DNA of 64,000 nucleotides from Bacteroidales bacterium UBA6401. Lineage in GTDB: Bacteria > Bacteroidota > Bacteroidia > Bacteroidales > UBA932. The translations under genes and the position numbers were made by a program. Position 1 is the stretch's first letter. Every line of letters begins with the position of its first letter. Below, piece by piece: positions 17,468 to 26,437 of the stretch. The stretch lies in the NCBI GenBank assembly GCA_002438635.1, contig DJPX01000041.1, forward strand, positions 1 through 64,000. The letters run 5' to 3'. The notes beneath the pieces were generated by a model. It had not been told where the DNA came from. It was given only the letters and a program-made list of their open reading frames with translations, and searched no databases.

Positions 17468-17778
17468 AATAAATTATTGATTTTAGTGATGATTTCTTCT
17501 TTGGAAACTACGCCCACTGTTTTATCGACGGCAACACCATTCTTAAAATAAATCAATGTTGGGATACTCATTATGCGATACTGCATAGCCAAATCGCGTT
17601 CCTCGTCGATATTACATTTGGCGACCACTGCTTTCCCATCCATTTCCTCTGCCACCTCTTCAAGAATGGGCGAGAGCATGCGACATGGCCCACACCACGT
17701 CGCCCAAAAATCAACTACGACAACAGGCGAAGAATTTAACACCTGCGACATATTTTGATAATTTATTGTAACTTCCAT
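17464..17778 (-). CDS. trxA: Thioredoxin
   Basis: A 104-residue single-domain thioredoxin with the active site WATWCGPCRM (Cys29, Cys32) and the cis-proline loop MSIPTLIYFKNG. There is no signal peptide, so it works in the cytoplasm as a disulfide reductant. It starts 1 bp after the PII-like gene and overlaps the beta-barrel gene, which is an unusual operon context for a thioredoxin. Confidence 0.95.
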   Translation of the reverse strand: MEVTINYQNMSQVLNSSPVVVVDFWATWCGPCRMLSPILEEVAEEMDGKAVVAKCNIDEERDLAMQYRIMSIPTLIYFKNGVAVDKTVGVVSKEEIITKINNLL

Positions 17779-17779
17779 A

Positions 17780-18073
17780 TTATATGTGTTTTTCTATTCT
17801 CCAACTAAAAGCGCGCAATCCTAAATCCGGATATGCCAAGTCCTTTTTATGCAAAGCATCCAACACCTCGTCTGCGATAGAATCATCCACTATAGTTAAC
17901 ACTGCCTGATTCATAGCCGGCCAAGCGTGATCACCATAATGAGGCTCTCCATTAACACTTCCTCGCCCCATCACTTCATCCCATCTAGTAAAGCCCCTCT
18001 GCCCGAACTGCTCTAACAATTCAACGACTTCATCATTAAAGGCCTGATTGTAACTTACAAATATAGCTATCAT
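17780..18073 (-). CDS. PII-like transporter-associated protein (PG0541 type)
   Basis: A 97-residue cytoplasmic protein with the short beta-alpha-beta pattern of the PII superfamily. It resembles the PG0541-type 'transporter-associated' proteins encoded beside RND pumps in Bacteroidales. The sequence has an RGFTRWDEVMGRG loop and ends LRAFSWRIEKHI. It lies 13 bp after the RND pump gene, which supports a regulatory or ligand-sensing partnership with the pump. The ligand is unknown. Confidence 0.75.
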   Translation of the reverse strand: MIAIFVSYNQAFNDEVVELLEQFGQRGFTRWDEVMGRGSVNGEPHYGDHAWPAMNQAVLTIVDDSIADEVLDALHKKDLAYPDLGLRAFSWRIEKHI

Positions 18074-18086
18074 TTTTTAATTCTCC

Positions 18087-21000
18087 TTATTTTAACATCA
18101 AAGACTTACGCGCCTTTCTGTTTTCTTGTCTAGTTGCAAATATACAATAAACTGTCGGAATAAGCACCAAAGTCACTATGGTAGAAATAGTTAATCCCCA
18201 GCATACCACCATACCAAGGCTTACCCACATCTCAGAGCCTTCACCTATACCAAGAGCCATAGGCACCATACCAAGCACCGTCGTTAGTGTCGTCATAAGA
18301 ATAGGACGCAGACGGCTTCTTGCGGCCTCCACAGAAGCATCTACTATACTCATTCCCCTTTCTCGACACAAAATGGTGTAGTCAATAAGCACAATACCAT
18401 TTTTAACCACTATACCCAATAGGATTATTACACCTATTATAGCCATAACACCCATTGCCGTGCCTGTAATGGTCAATCCCCATATTACACCCACAATAGC
18501 AAATGGAAGGGAGAACATGATAACAAATGGAGACATAAAGGACTCGAACTGCGAAGCCATAACCATATACACCATAATGATTATTAGTATAATCAAGACA
18601 AGCATATCAGAGAACATACTCTGCTGGTCCTCATAGTCTCCCGCGATATCCGTAGTGACACCATTAGGTATATCTATCTCATCTATCGCTTTCTGGGCCA
18701 CAGCGACAGCATCTGAAAGAGCGGCTCCGTTGGCAACTATACCGCTTATAGAAATGTATCTTTCCCTGTCTTTTCTCTCAATCGTAGGAGGCACACTGGT
18801 CTCCTTAATCGTACCAAGCTCTTTCATCTTAATGGCCTTGCCCATAGCATTGGTGACGGTTATATTCTCCAAATCCTCTATACTGGTTCTAAATTCCGGG
18901 GCATAACGAACCCTTATATAATACTCCTCTCCATCCTCTCTATAGTACGAAGCTACAGTCCCGGACACTGCCGCGCTGAAAGCCTGACCTGCAGTTGTAG
19001 AGGTGAGTCCGTTAAGGGCCAATTTTGTCCTGTCGAAATCCATCTGGTATTCCGGAGTATATTCATCTCGAGAGAGTGTAGCCTGTGAGAAGACATCACT
19101 CGAAAGCATTTTTGATTGAAGTTCACGAGCCACAGCATCAGTCTTCTCGAAGTCGTATCCATACACATCCACCTTTATGGATGAAGCTCCTCCCATCATG
19201 CCACCGCCTTCTGTCACTATACCTTTACGAATCTGTGGATACTGTCTTAAAATACCACGAATCTGATCTGCTATTTCCGAAGTTCCCCTCTTTCTTTCAC
19301 TTACAGAACCGATATTGACATTCATCGATATGATCTGGGTACCATTATCCTGCATACTGGCAAAAGCGTTGTCTGAATCTGCCTGACCAAATGAATAATT
19401 CAGGACCTTAAGTTCAGGGACAGCATCTTTTATATCTGAATAAATCGATGATGCTACCTGAGCAGTAACCTCCTGAGCCGTGCCTACAGGTAAACTAATG
19501 GAAATACTCAATCGACCATCGTCACTATGCGGGAAGTACTCAGTCTTTATTTTTGGCCCTAGCAAGAGCACAGTTAAGAAAAACACAGCTGCCGCACTGA
19601 TAACCACAACACTACGATGCGAAGTCGCCCAACGAATTATCCTTCCATATCCACGAGATATCCTATCTAAGAAATTATCTACCGGTGTGAAGAATATCTT
19701 ATGCAAGCGACTCTTACTTTTCCCACTCCTTAGAAATCTTGAACAAAGCATAGGTACAAGAGTAAGGGCAGCCGTAGTGGAAACTATCATAATGATACTT
19801 ACTATCCAGCCAAGTTGCTTGAACATTATCCCTGTCATACCACTTATCAAGGTCAATGGCAAGAACACGCATAGCATGGTTAGAGTTGAAGCAACAACTG
19901 AAATAGCCACTTCGGAAGTAGCCAAAACCGCTGCCTCTTTAGGTTTTTCACCTCGCTCCAAGTGTGTAGAAATGTTCTCCAGTACCACTATAGCATCATC
20001 CACCACCATACCTATGGCTATTGACAACGCGGACATAGATATAATATTAAGCGTATTACCCGTCGCAAACAGGTATACAAGAGAAGCCAACAGCGCTATA
20101 GGGATAGACAATATAATGATAAATGTAGCTCGCCATCTTCCTAGGAACAAGAACACTACCAACATAACCACTATGAAAGTAATTAAGATAGTATCTTTCA
20201 GGGTCTTGATAGTATTAATGATATTCGTAGACGAATCTACTACAGTCGTTATCTTAATGTCGGAAGGAAGTGTCTTTTCTATTTTAGAAAGTTGCTTCTT
20301 GACATTATTAATAACATTTACAGTGTTAGCCCCATTCTGTTTTTGAATAATAATACGGGCACTACGCTCGCCATTAGTGTAAGACTCCTGCTCTCGCTCC
20401 TCAGGTCCATCCACTACAGTTGCCACATCCCTAAGATAGACTATTTTTCCATTTGAATTGCTGACTACTATATCCAGCATTTCAGAAGGGTTGTCAAACT
20501 CCTTCTCAACACGCAGATTATAAGTCTCAGATCCTATATCTATATTTCCAGAAGGCAAATTCTTGTTCTCTGCAGCGATAACCTGAGCTATAGAGCTAAC
20601 TGTTAGATTATAGGCCTGTAATTTTTGAGGGTCGCAATAAACGGAAATTTCACGACTTGGGGCACCAGCCACAGACACTGTACCTACTCCTGAAACTCTT
20701 GCCAAAGGTGTCGCCACTTTATCATCAAGAATCTTATCAAGACCTGCCATAGATTCATCTGCAGACGCAGACAATATCAAAATAGGCATATCATCCGCAC
20801 TGAATTTGAAAATCATCGGGATAGAAGCCCCATCTGGTAATGAAGAATTTACCATGTCCAGTTTATCTCGAACATCGTTGGTAGCTTCTTCAATATCTGT
20901 CCCATATTCGAACTCCAAAGTTAGTATGGCAACATTCTCCTTAGACTCCGAGGTGAGTTCCTTAAGATTTGCCACGCCATTCAGGGAATTCTCAAGCACC

Positions 21001-21194
21001 TTGGTAAGGTTATTTTCAATATCCTGGGCACTTGCTCCCTGATATGAAGACATAACCATAATCGTATTCGAATCGAAATCCGGGAACTGCGATATGGAAG
21101 TCTTCATAAGAGAAAACACGCCGAAGATGGCGAAGGCCACAAAAATAAGGGCCGTCGTCACCGGTTTTTTTACTGCTGAACGATATATGCTCAT
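18087..21194 (-). CDS. RND multidrug efflux pump, inner-membrane subunit
   Basis: A 1035-residue AcrB/MexB-type (HAE1) proton-driven exporter. It has the usual architecture of 12 transmembrane helices with two large periplasmic loops. The proton-relay acidic pair is in AIGMVVDDAIVVLEN in helix 4. The N terminus (TALIFVAFAIFGVFSLMKTSISQFPDFD) is typical of pumps that start transport from the outer leaflet. It shares its first base with the end of the adaptor gene and completes a TolC-adaptor-pump operon. The substrate range is not predictable. Confidence 0.94.
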   Translation of the reverse strand: MSIYRSAVKKPVTTALIFVAFAIFGVFSLMKTSISQFPDFDSNTIMVMSSYQGASAQDIENNLTKVLENSLNGVANLKELTSESKENVAILTLEFEYGTDIEEATNDVRDKLDMVNSSLPDGASIPMIFKFSADDMPILILSASADESMAGLDKILDDKVATPLARVSGVGTVSVAGAPSREISVYCDPQKLQAYNLTVSSIAQVIAAENKNLPSGNIDIGSETYNLRVEKEFDNPSEMLDIVVSNSNGKIVYLRDVATVVDGPEEREQESYTNGERSARIIIQKQNGANTVNVINNVKKQLSKIEKTLPSDIKITTVVDSSTNIINTIKTLKDTILITFIVVMLVVFLFLGRWRATFIIILSIPIALLASLVYLFATGNTLNIISMSALSIAIGMVVDDAIVVLENISTHLERGEKPKEAAVLATSEVAISVVASTLTMLCVFLPLTLISGMTGIMFKQLGWIVSIIMIVSTTAALTLVPMLCSRFLRSGKSKSRLHKIFFTPVDNFLDRISRGYGRIIRWATSHRSVVVISAAAVFFLTVLLLGPKIKTEYFPHSDDGRLSISISLPVGTAQEVTAQVASSIYSDIKDAVPELKVLNYSFGQADSDNAFASMQDNGTQIISMNVNIGSVSERKRGTSEIADQIRGILRQYPQIRKGIVTEGGGMMGGASSIKVDVYGYDFEKTDAVARELQSKMLSSDVFSQATLSRDEYTPEYQMDFDRTKLALNGLTSTTAGQAFSAAVSGTVASYYREDGEEYYIRVRYAPEFRTSIEDLENITVTNAMGKAIKMKELGTIKETSVPPTIERKDRERYISISGIVANGAALSDAVAVAQKAIDEIDIPNGVTTDIAGDYEDQQSMFSDMLVLIILIIIMVYMVMASQFESFMSPFVIMFSLPFAIVGVIWGLTITGTAMGVMAIIGVIILLGIVVKNGIVLIDYTILCRERGMSIVDASVEAARSRLRPILMTTLTTVLGMVPMALGIGEGSEMWVSLGMVVCWGLTISTIVTLVLIPTVYCIFATRQENRKARKSLMLK

Positions 21195-22219
21195 TATTTG
21201 ATCACTTCTACTTTAATTCCACTTCTAAGCGCGCTCTGGCCACTTACAACTACATTCTCGCCTTCCTCTATACCGCTAAGAATTACATAACTAGTCCCGA
21301 TATGGCGTCCTACTTCTACTATTTTCAAATCTACAGTCCCATCTGCTTTGAGTACGTAAACCGTTCTCACACCTGACCCCTGCTGCTTCTGAACCGCGGT
21401 ATCCGGAACGACTACCACATTGCTTTTCCCGAAAATGACACGAGCACTCGAGTACATGCCAGGGCGAAGTTCAAACTTAGGATTACCTATAGTAACCTCC
21501 GCCGTTATGGTGTGTGTGGTAGCATCAATAGTAGGGTAAACCCTGGAAACTTTTCCTACATAGGTTTTTCCCCCTAGCGCTTCAGGAACGAATTCCACCT
21601 CTATCCCTTTCTTTAATAAACTATAATTCTTTTCTGATACTGCCACCAGCGCCTTAACCGGATCTATCTGCTGAACCACAAAAAGAGGCGAAGACATAGT
21701 GTACATATCACCACAGTCATAATTCCTCGCGGTTACTACTCCATCTATAGGGCTTTTGAGAATGGTATTGGTGAGTAAATTCTCGTATGTGGTATTTGCC
21801 ACCTTGTATTGCAACTCTATGGATTCGAAATCCGACTTACTTACGCCACCTTTCTCATAAAGGGCCTTAGACCTATCGTATTCGCTTTTCAGATTATTCA
21901 ACTGAAGTTCAGCTTGTTCTAGTTGCGATCTATCCATTTGAGCCAAGACCTGTCCCTTCTTTACAAAATCACCTACATCTACTCTGATTTCGGTTATTCT
22001 GGCACCACTTTGAGGCGCTATATTATTAATTACATTGGCCTGAAGAGTAACCGAGTATTTTTCATCGAGTGGAACTATCTCTTTTTGTGCCTCCACTATT
22101 TTTACAGTAGGAACCTGTTCTGCTTTTCCAGCATTGGCAGCGCTCTGCGATTTCTTTCCTCCACAAGAACACATAAGCAAAGCGATAGCCGCCATTGAAA
22201 CAATCTTTATATTCATCAT
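21194..22219 (-). CDS. RND efflux periplasmic adaptor lipoprotein
   Basis: A membrane-fusion protein of about 341 residues joining the pump to TolC. I place the start at the ATG at 22219, one base after the tolC-like stop; an upstream ATG at 22240 would lie inside that gene. The signal peptide ends in a lipobox (MCSC), so the adaptor is lipid-anchored. Domains in order: barrel-sandwich half (GARITEIRVDVGDFVKKGQ), an alpha hairpin at about 90-140, the second lipoyl half (SPIDGVVTARNYDCGDM), a beta-barrel and a membrane-proximal domain. Confidence 0.92.
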   Translation of the reverse strand: MMNIKIVSMAAIALLMCSCGGKKSQSAANAGKAEQVPTVKIVEAQKEIVPLDEKYSVTLQANVINNIAPQSGARITEIRVDVGDFVKKGQVLAQMDRSQLEQAELQLNNLKSEYDRSKALYEKGGVSKSDFESIELQYKVANTTYENLLTNTILKSPIDGVVTARNYDCGDMYTMSSPLFVVQQIDPVKALVAVSEKNYSLLKKGIEVEFVPEALGGKTYVGKVSRVYPTIDATTHTITAEVTIGNPKFELRPGMYSSARVIFGKSNVVVVPDTAVQKQQGSGVRTVYVLKADGTVDLKIVEVGRHIGTSYVILSGIEEGENVVVSGQSALRSGIKVEVIK

Positions 22220-22220
22220 T

Positions 22221-23594
22221 TTATTCTTTATCTTCAACATTATAATCTACACCAAGGGTCTGTTCAAGACTCGTCTTTGCCGTTAGATAGCTGTACACTG
22301 ACTGCACGGCTGTCATTTTAGCCTGTACTAAAGCAAGCTGTGCATCATTAAGATCGGTTAACGTAGAACTTCCTATCTCGTATGACTCTTCTGTAATATC
22401 ATAGGCCTTTTGCGCAGCCTCCAAAGCCTTATCTGCCGCATCAAAACTGCGCACTGCAGTCTCCATAGTATTCAAATTCTGCCTTATAGATATCTTTAGC
22501 TGTCTTTCAGTATTTTTCTTTTGGAGAGTCAACTCGTCCGCCTGTACCTGGGCAGCTTTTATATTATGATAGCGTTTTCCTCCTGCAAAGATTGGAATAT
22601 TAAGACTAATAGCCACATAAGAGTATGGTGTCCATTTATATTGGCTAAACTCGAAATCATTAGCCATGGCATTATAATTATATGAGAATGAAAGCGCTAG
22701 CGAAGGTAGCGAAGCATATTTTTGCATCCTAATATTAGAAGCCAGCTGATCTGCCTGAATGGCCAATTGGCGCATAGAGGTATTCTGCTCCAGGTCTAAT
22801 TCCGACTCTGTATAAAGAGCGCTCATATCCTCAACATAATCATACAATTGGCCTTCGACATCTATATCCTCATCAAGGTCAACGCCCATCACGGCTTTTA
22901 ACTGCCATAACGCAAGTGCCACGGAATTGGCCGAGTCATACATGTTCGGGATGGCATTGGCCAATGTCGTAGAGGCTCGGGCCAAATCCAAATCTGAAGC
23001 TTTCTGTGCATCGTACTTTAACTTTGTTCGCTCATAATTGGCCAAGGCATTTTCGTAAACATCCTTGTAAACCGCACTGGTCTCTTTAGCCATAAGGACC
23101 GCATAAAAAGCATTCTTCACCTGACTCACCATTTCCAATCGGCTACTTCTTGCTTTTTCCACTGCCAATTCCACATCTTGGCCAGTAATTTTAAGACTCT
23201 CCCAAAGTTGCAGATTTACAAGTGGCATAGATGCAGATACACCGGCTGTAAATGTATTCCACCTTCCTACTTCCAATCCGCCGCCGCTTGATCCTGTTGA
23301 TCCACCAGTCTGAGACCCTTCCGAACCTGAAGCATTCGAACCACCTCCGGTCACAGATGACATATCAAAGTCCATGTACATAACCTGCTTTTCTATAGTC
23401 CTCTGGAAAGCTGCAGAACCATCGATTTGAGGAAAAAGCGATGCGTACGTGCCACGCTTGGCATATTCGCTTCTTTCAATTTCTTTATCAGCCACTTTCA
23501 CAGCCACATTTTCGCTCAATGCAATTTCAAGGGCTTTGTCTAAAGATATGAAAGTCTGAATAAAGATAAACAAACAACTAACTAATCCTGTCAT
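22221..23594 (-). CDS. TolC-family outer-membrane efflux channel
   Basis: A 457-residue outer-membrane factor and the first gene of the efflux operon. A signal peptide of about 17 residues is followed by LDKALEIALSENVAVKVADKE, the standard start of the OEP domain. Two OEP repeats form the coiled-coil tunnel. A Gly/Ser-rich loop at about 83-105 (GGGSNASGSEGSQTGGS) interrupts the first beta region and is probably surface-exposed. No lipobox is seen. It is the partner of the adaptor and pump encoded directly downstream. Confidence 0.92.
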   Translation of the reverse strand: MTGLVSCLFIFIQTFISLDKALEIALSENVAVKVADKEIERSEYAKRGTYASLFPQIDGSAAFQRTIEKQVMYMDFDMSSVTGGGSNASGSEGSQTGGSTGSSGGGLEVGRWNTFTAGVSASMPLVNLQLWESLKITGQDVELAVEKARSSRLEMVSQVKNAFYAVLMAKETSAVYKDVYENALANYERTKLKYDAQKASDLDLARASTTLANAIPNMYDSANSVALALWQLKAVMGVDLDEDIDVEGQLYDYVEDMSALYTESELDLEQNTSMRQLAIQADQLASNIRMQKYASLPSLALSFSYNYNAMANDFEFSQYKWTPYSYVAISLNIPIFAGGKRYHNIKAAQVQADELTLQKKNTERQLKISIRQNLNTMETAVRSFDAADKALEAAQKAYDITEESYEIGSSTLTDLNDAQLALVQAKMTAVQSVYSYLTAKTSLEQTLGVDYNVEDKE

Positions 23595-23670
23595 ATTTTA
23601 TTTTATATTCGCACGCGCAATGCTCAAATACTATACCAAACCTAAACTTCCATTATTTCATATATGTTAA

Positions 23671-23704
23671 AAAAGAGAGTGGCAGGTTTTTTCTGCCACT
23701 CCCC
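23671..23704 (-). terminator. Terminator of fba
   Basis: GAGTGGCAG at 23677-23685 pairs with CTGCCACTC at 23693-23701. On the minus strand the 9-bp stem is followed by a T-rich run. It ends fba transcription before the efflux operon, whose own promoter must lie in 23595-23670. Confidence 0.85.
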
Positions 23705-23725
23705 TTAATATTTAATAATCAATAA

Positions 23726-24727
23726 CTATTCAGCTTTTCCGTCTGATCCGAGAACATTTACAATCTTATGTATGTAAAGTTTCTTCATCTCATCACGAGC
23801 TGGACCCAAGTACTTGCGAGGATCGAATTCGCCCGGTTTCTCGTAGAATACTTTACGAATAATTGCGGTCATGGCAAGACGGCTATCAGAGTCGATGTTA
23901 ATCTTACATACTGCGCTCTTAGCGGCTTCGCGAAGCTGTTCCTCTGGGATACCTACAGCATCTGGAAGTTTTCCACCATATTTATTAATCATATCTACAT
24001 ACTCCTGTGGAACTGAAGAAGAACCATGAAGTACGATAGGGAAACCAGGAAGTTTCTTCTCGATTTCGTGAAGAACATCGAAAGCAAGTGGAGGTGGAAT
24101 CAAACGTCCAGTCTTAGGGTCGCGTGTGCACTGCTCTGGCTTGAACTTGTATGCACCATGAGAAGTTCCTATAGAAATAGCAAGAGAGTCACATCCGGTA
24201 CGAGTTGAGAAATCAATAACTTCCTCTGGCTTTGTGTAATGTGATTCCTCTGCAGAAACCTCATCCTCTACACCAGCGAGCACTCCAAGTTCAGCCTCTA
24301 CCGGGACGTCGAACTGATGAGCATATTCTACGACTTTCTTTGTAAGTGCGATATTATCCTCGTATGGAAGCGCAGAACCATCTATCATCACTGAAGAAAA
24401 TCCTAAATCAACACAGCTCTTGCAAAGCTCGAAACTATCGCCATGGTCAAGGTGAAGAACGATTTGAGGATTCTCCCATCCAAGCTCTTTAGCGTACTGA
24501 ACTGCTCCTTCTGCCATATAGCGAAGAAGTGTCTGGTTCGCATAATTACGAGCGCCCTTACTGACTTGAAGAATTACAGGTGATTTGGTCTCGGAAGCAG
24601 CCTGAATGATAGCCTGAAGCTGCTCCATATTATTGAAATTGAATGCAGGGATAGCATAACCCCCAACAACGGCCTTTGAAAACATCTCACGGGTGTTTAC
24701 TAGACCCAGCTCTTTAAATGATACCAT
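23726..24727 (-). CDS. fba: Class II fructose-bisphosphate aldolase
   Basis: A 333-residue Zn-dependent aldolase of glycolysis and gluconeogenesis. Metal-binding and catalytic motifs are LHLDHGDSFELC, EAELGVLAG, IGTSHGAYKF and VLHGSSSVP. The SHGAYKF and HGSSS segments carry the second and third metal ligands and the phosphate-binding loop. Length fits the 305-345 residue subgroup. It is monocistronic with its own promoter and terminator. Confidence 0.95.
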   Translation of the reverse strand: MVSFKELGLVNTREMFSKAVVGGYAIPAFNFNNMEQLQAIIQAASETKSPVILQVSKGARNYANQTLLRYMAEGAVQYAKELGWENPQIVLHLDHGDSFELCKSCVDLGFSSVMIDGSALPYEDNIALTKKVVEYAHQFDVPVEAELGVLAGVEDEVSAEESHYTKPEEVIDFSTRTGCDSLAISIGTSHGAYKFKPEQCTRDPKTGRLIPPPLAFDVLHEIEKKLPGFPIVLHGSSSVPQEYVDMINKYGGKLPDAVGIPEEQLREAAKSAVCKINIDSDSRLAMTAIIRKVFYEKPGEFDPRKYLGPARDEMKKLYIHKIVNVLGSDGKAE

Positions 24728-24764
24728 AATAAATATAAGTATTAAGTTATTTCAAATTTCGGCG

Positions 24765-24795
24765 CAAATTTAAATAAATTTACGATATATCACAA
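24765..24795 (-). promoter_or_regulatory. Promoter of fba
   Basis: On the minus strand TTG (24795-24793), a 20-nt spacer and TAAATTTG (24772-24765) fit the Bacteroidota -33/-7 pattern about 40 nt before the fba start. Confidence 0.6.
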
Positions 24796-24862
24796 CCGCG
24801 TGAGCTTTACCGCAATAATTATGCTGAAAATATGATATGCGACTTCTTGTCACATTTTTTGT

Positions 24863-24870
24863 TAATTTTG
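24863..24870 (+). promoter_or_regulatory. -7 element upstream of gmk
   Basis: TAATTTTG fits the TAnnTTTG consensus and lies 80 nt before the gmk ATG. No good TTTG box is found 19-20 nt upstream. Confidence 0.4.
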
Positions 24871-24950
24871 CATCCCGGCGAGGCTACAATGCCACGCCTT
24901 TAAAAAATATCAAAAGCAAAACACTCATTTTAAAATATTTACAAGCCAGA

Positions 24951-25523
24951 ATGAACGAGAAAGTCATAATTTTTTCAGCCCCTTCGGGCGCAGGAAAAAG
25001 CACAATAGTGCAAAATATTCTAAAACACTACCCGGGACAATTTGAATTCTCCATTAGCGCCACATCCAGAAATCCTCGTGGAAGTGAAAAGAATGGTGTG
25101 GATTATTATTTCTTAAGCGCAGAGCAGTTTCGTGAACTAATCGACAAAAATGCTTTTGTAGAGCATGAAGAAGTCTATCACGACAAATTCTATGGCACAT
25201 TGAAATCCGAAGTGGAAAGAATTTGGGCTGATGGCAAAATCATCATTTTCGATGTAGATGTAAAAGGTGGATATAATCTGAAAAAATACTTTGGAGATAA
25301 AGCTCGCTCTTTTCTTATAGTTCCACCTAGTATGGAGATTCTCGAGAAGAGACTTCGTGGGCGCGGTACTGATAGTGAGGAAGATATCCATACCAGACTA
25401 GACAAAGCCCAGAGCGAATTGGCATTCGCACATGGGAAATTTGATGTAGAAATCGTGAATAATGATCTTGACACGGCTCTTTCTCACACCTATTCTCAAA
25501 TCGACAAATTCCTATGCGAATAG
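24951..25523 (+). CDS. gmk: Guanylate kinase
   Basis: A 190-residue kinase converting GMP to GDP. I start it at the ATG at 24951 because the family begins a few residues before the P-loop. The open frame upstream to 24837 gives a non-homologous leader that also covers the likely promoter. Motifs: P-loop SAPSGAGKST, GMP-binding SATSRNPRGSEKNGVDYYF split by the usual loop, EHEEVYHDKFYGT, and the lid region RLRGRGTDSEEDI. The end overlaps nadD by 10 bp. Confidence 0.94.
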   Translation: MNEKVIIFSAPSGAGKSTIVQNILKHYPGQFEFSISATSRNPRGSEKNGVDYYFLSAEQFRELIDKNAFVEHEEVYHDKFYGTLKSEVERIWADGKIIIFDVDVKGGYNLKKYFGDKARSFLIVPPSMEILEKRLRGRGTDSEEDIHTRLDKAQSELAFAHGKFDVEIVNNDLDTALSHTYSQIDKFLCE

Positions 25524-26068
25524 CTGTATATTCCGGAAGTTTTGATCCCCTACATATAGGACACTTGACCATATTGGCATATCTAAACCAGCACTTTGAT
25601 AAAGTGTTACTTGTCGTTTCTCCGCGAAATCCATTTAAAGACGCATCAAAGGCAGACAATGCTTTGGAAAGGCTTGAGGCAGCACGTGACGCTATTAGAA
25701 GACACCCGGAATTGGGCAATATCGAGGTTAGTGATATAGAATTCACCTTAGATGCACCTCAATACACTTATCGTACTCTTGATGCCATTCATAAAAAATA
25801 TCCTTTAGATGATATTACACTTGTAATCGGCGGTGATAATCTGGCAGTATTCAATCAGTGGCGATGCTATCAGCATATTCTACTAGACTACAGCGTGTTA
25901 GTATATCCACGTAAAAGCTATGACTGTGTAAAACTACGTGATACTTTTCTTAGGGAAAACCCAGATTATCATATCACTCTTGCGAATATGCCACTCGTAA
26001 ACATCTCTTCCACGGAGATTCGCGAGGCTCTTTTAAAAAGGGAAAATATTGATAAATGGCTGGCTTAA
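25514..26068 (+). CDS. nadD: Nicotinate-nucleotide adenylyltransferase
   Basis: A 184-residue NAD-biosynthesis enzyme that adenylates nicotinate mononucleotide. The nucleotidyltransferase signature GSFDPLHIGH is at 9-18. GGDNLAVFNQW and the C-terminal ISSTEIREAL are family-typical. It overlaps gmk, so the two are co-transcribed. The 126 nt after it hold no visible terminator and lead into the tRNA-Pro promoter. Confidence 0.94.
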   Translation: MRIAVYSGSFDPLHIGHLTILAYLNQHFDKVLLVVSPRNPFKDASKADNALERLEAARDAIRRHPELGNIEVSDIEFTLDAPQYTYRTLDAIHKKYPLDDITLVIGGDNLAVFNQWRCYQHILLDYSVLVYPRKSYDCVKLRDTFLRENPDYHITLANMPLVNISSTEIREALLKRENIDKWLA

Positions 26069-26145
26069 ATAATGACAGAGATGCATCACCGCTGAGTTAA
26101 GTAAATGGTGCCGCATATTTTTCGCGAAGAAACTTTTAGAAAAAT

Positions 26146-26176
26146 TTTGCGAATAAATAAAAAATTCATACATTTG
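26146..26176 (+). promoter_or_regulatory. Promoter of tRNA-Pro
   Basis: TTTG at 26146-26149, 19 nt, then TACATTTG at 26169-26176, 18 nt before the tRNA. Confidence 0.85.
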
Positions 26177-26194
26177 CAGTCCCATTACGGGAAA

Positions 26195-26268
26195 CGGGGT
26201 GTGGCGCAGTTGGCTAGCGCATCTGGTTTGGGACCAGAGGGTCCTGTGTTCGAGTCACAGTACCCCGA
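26195..26268 (+). tRNA. tRNA-Pro (TGG)
   Basis: A 74-nt cloverleaf. The acceptor stem CGGGGTG pairs with TACCCCG (a G-T at 7-66). The anticodon stem TCTGG/CCAGA encloses loop TTTGGGA with anticodon TGG. The T arm is CTGTG/CACAG with TTCGAGT. The discriminator is A, with no encoded CCA. Confidence 0.95.
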
Positions 26269-26275
26269 CTTAGGA

Positions 26276-26310
26276 GAGTGATTAAGAATTATCTTAGTCA
26301 CTCTTTTTTT
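26276..26310 (+). terminator. Terminator after tRNA-Pro
   Basis: GAGTGATTAAGA pairs with TCTTAGTCACTC (one G-T) around a 4-nt loop and is followed by seven T. It ends the tRNA transcript. Confidence 0.88.
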
Positions 26311-26401
26311 ATGGGCATAATTTTCACTTGAATCAACCTTACATTATAGCCACTAAACGTTACGAATTGTCGCTTTATCATTAAAAGTGAAGATAATTTC
26401 C

Positions 26402-26409
26402 TATTTTTG
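26402..26409 (+). promoter_or_regulatory. -7 element of the beta-barrel gene
   Basis: TATTTTTG matches TAnnTTTG and lies 28 nt before the start codon. The -33 position carries no TTTG (nearest TTTA at 26374), so the promoter may be weak or regulated. Confidence 0.5.
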
Positions 26410-26437
26410 CGGCCTAAACATTTTAAATTAGACAAAA

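Noticed and set aside
19480..20346. 288-codon plus-strand open frame inside the RND pump gene
   Set aside because: It is antisense to a clearly conserved transporter, has low-complexity Thr/Ile-rich composition, no family features and no promoter.
24837..24950. N-terminal extension of guanylate kinase
   Set aside because: The upstream open frame has no family similarity and covers the likely promoter; the ATG at 24951 gives the normal Gmk start before the P-loop.
25327..25746. 139-codon minus-strand open frame over the gmk-nadD junction
   Set aside because: Both sense genes are certain, and the frame has no recognisable protein features.
26085..26134. Possible hairpin (CACC/GGTG) after nadD as a terminator
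   Set aside because: The stem is only about four pairs with a long loop and no adjacent T run at a suitable distance.
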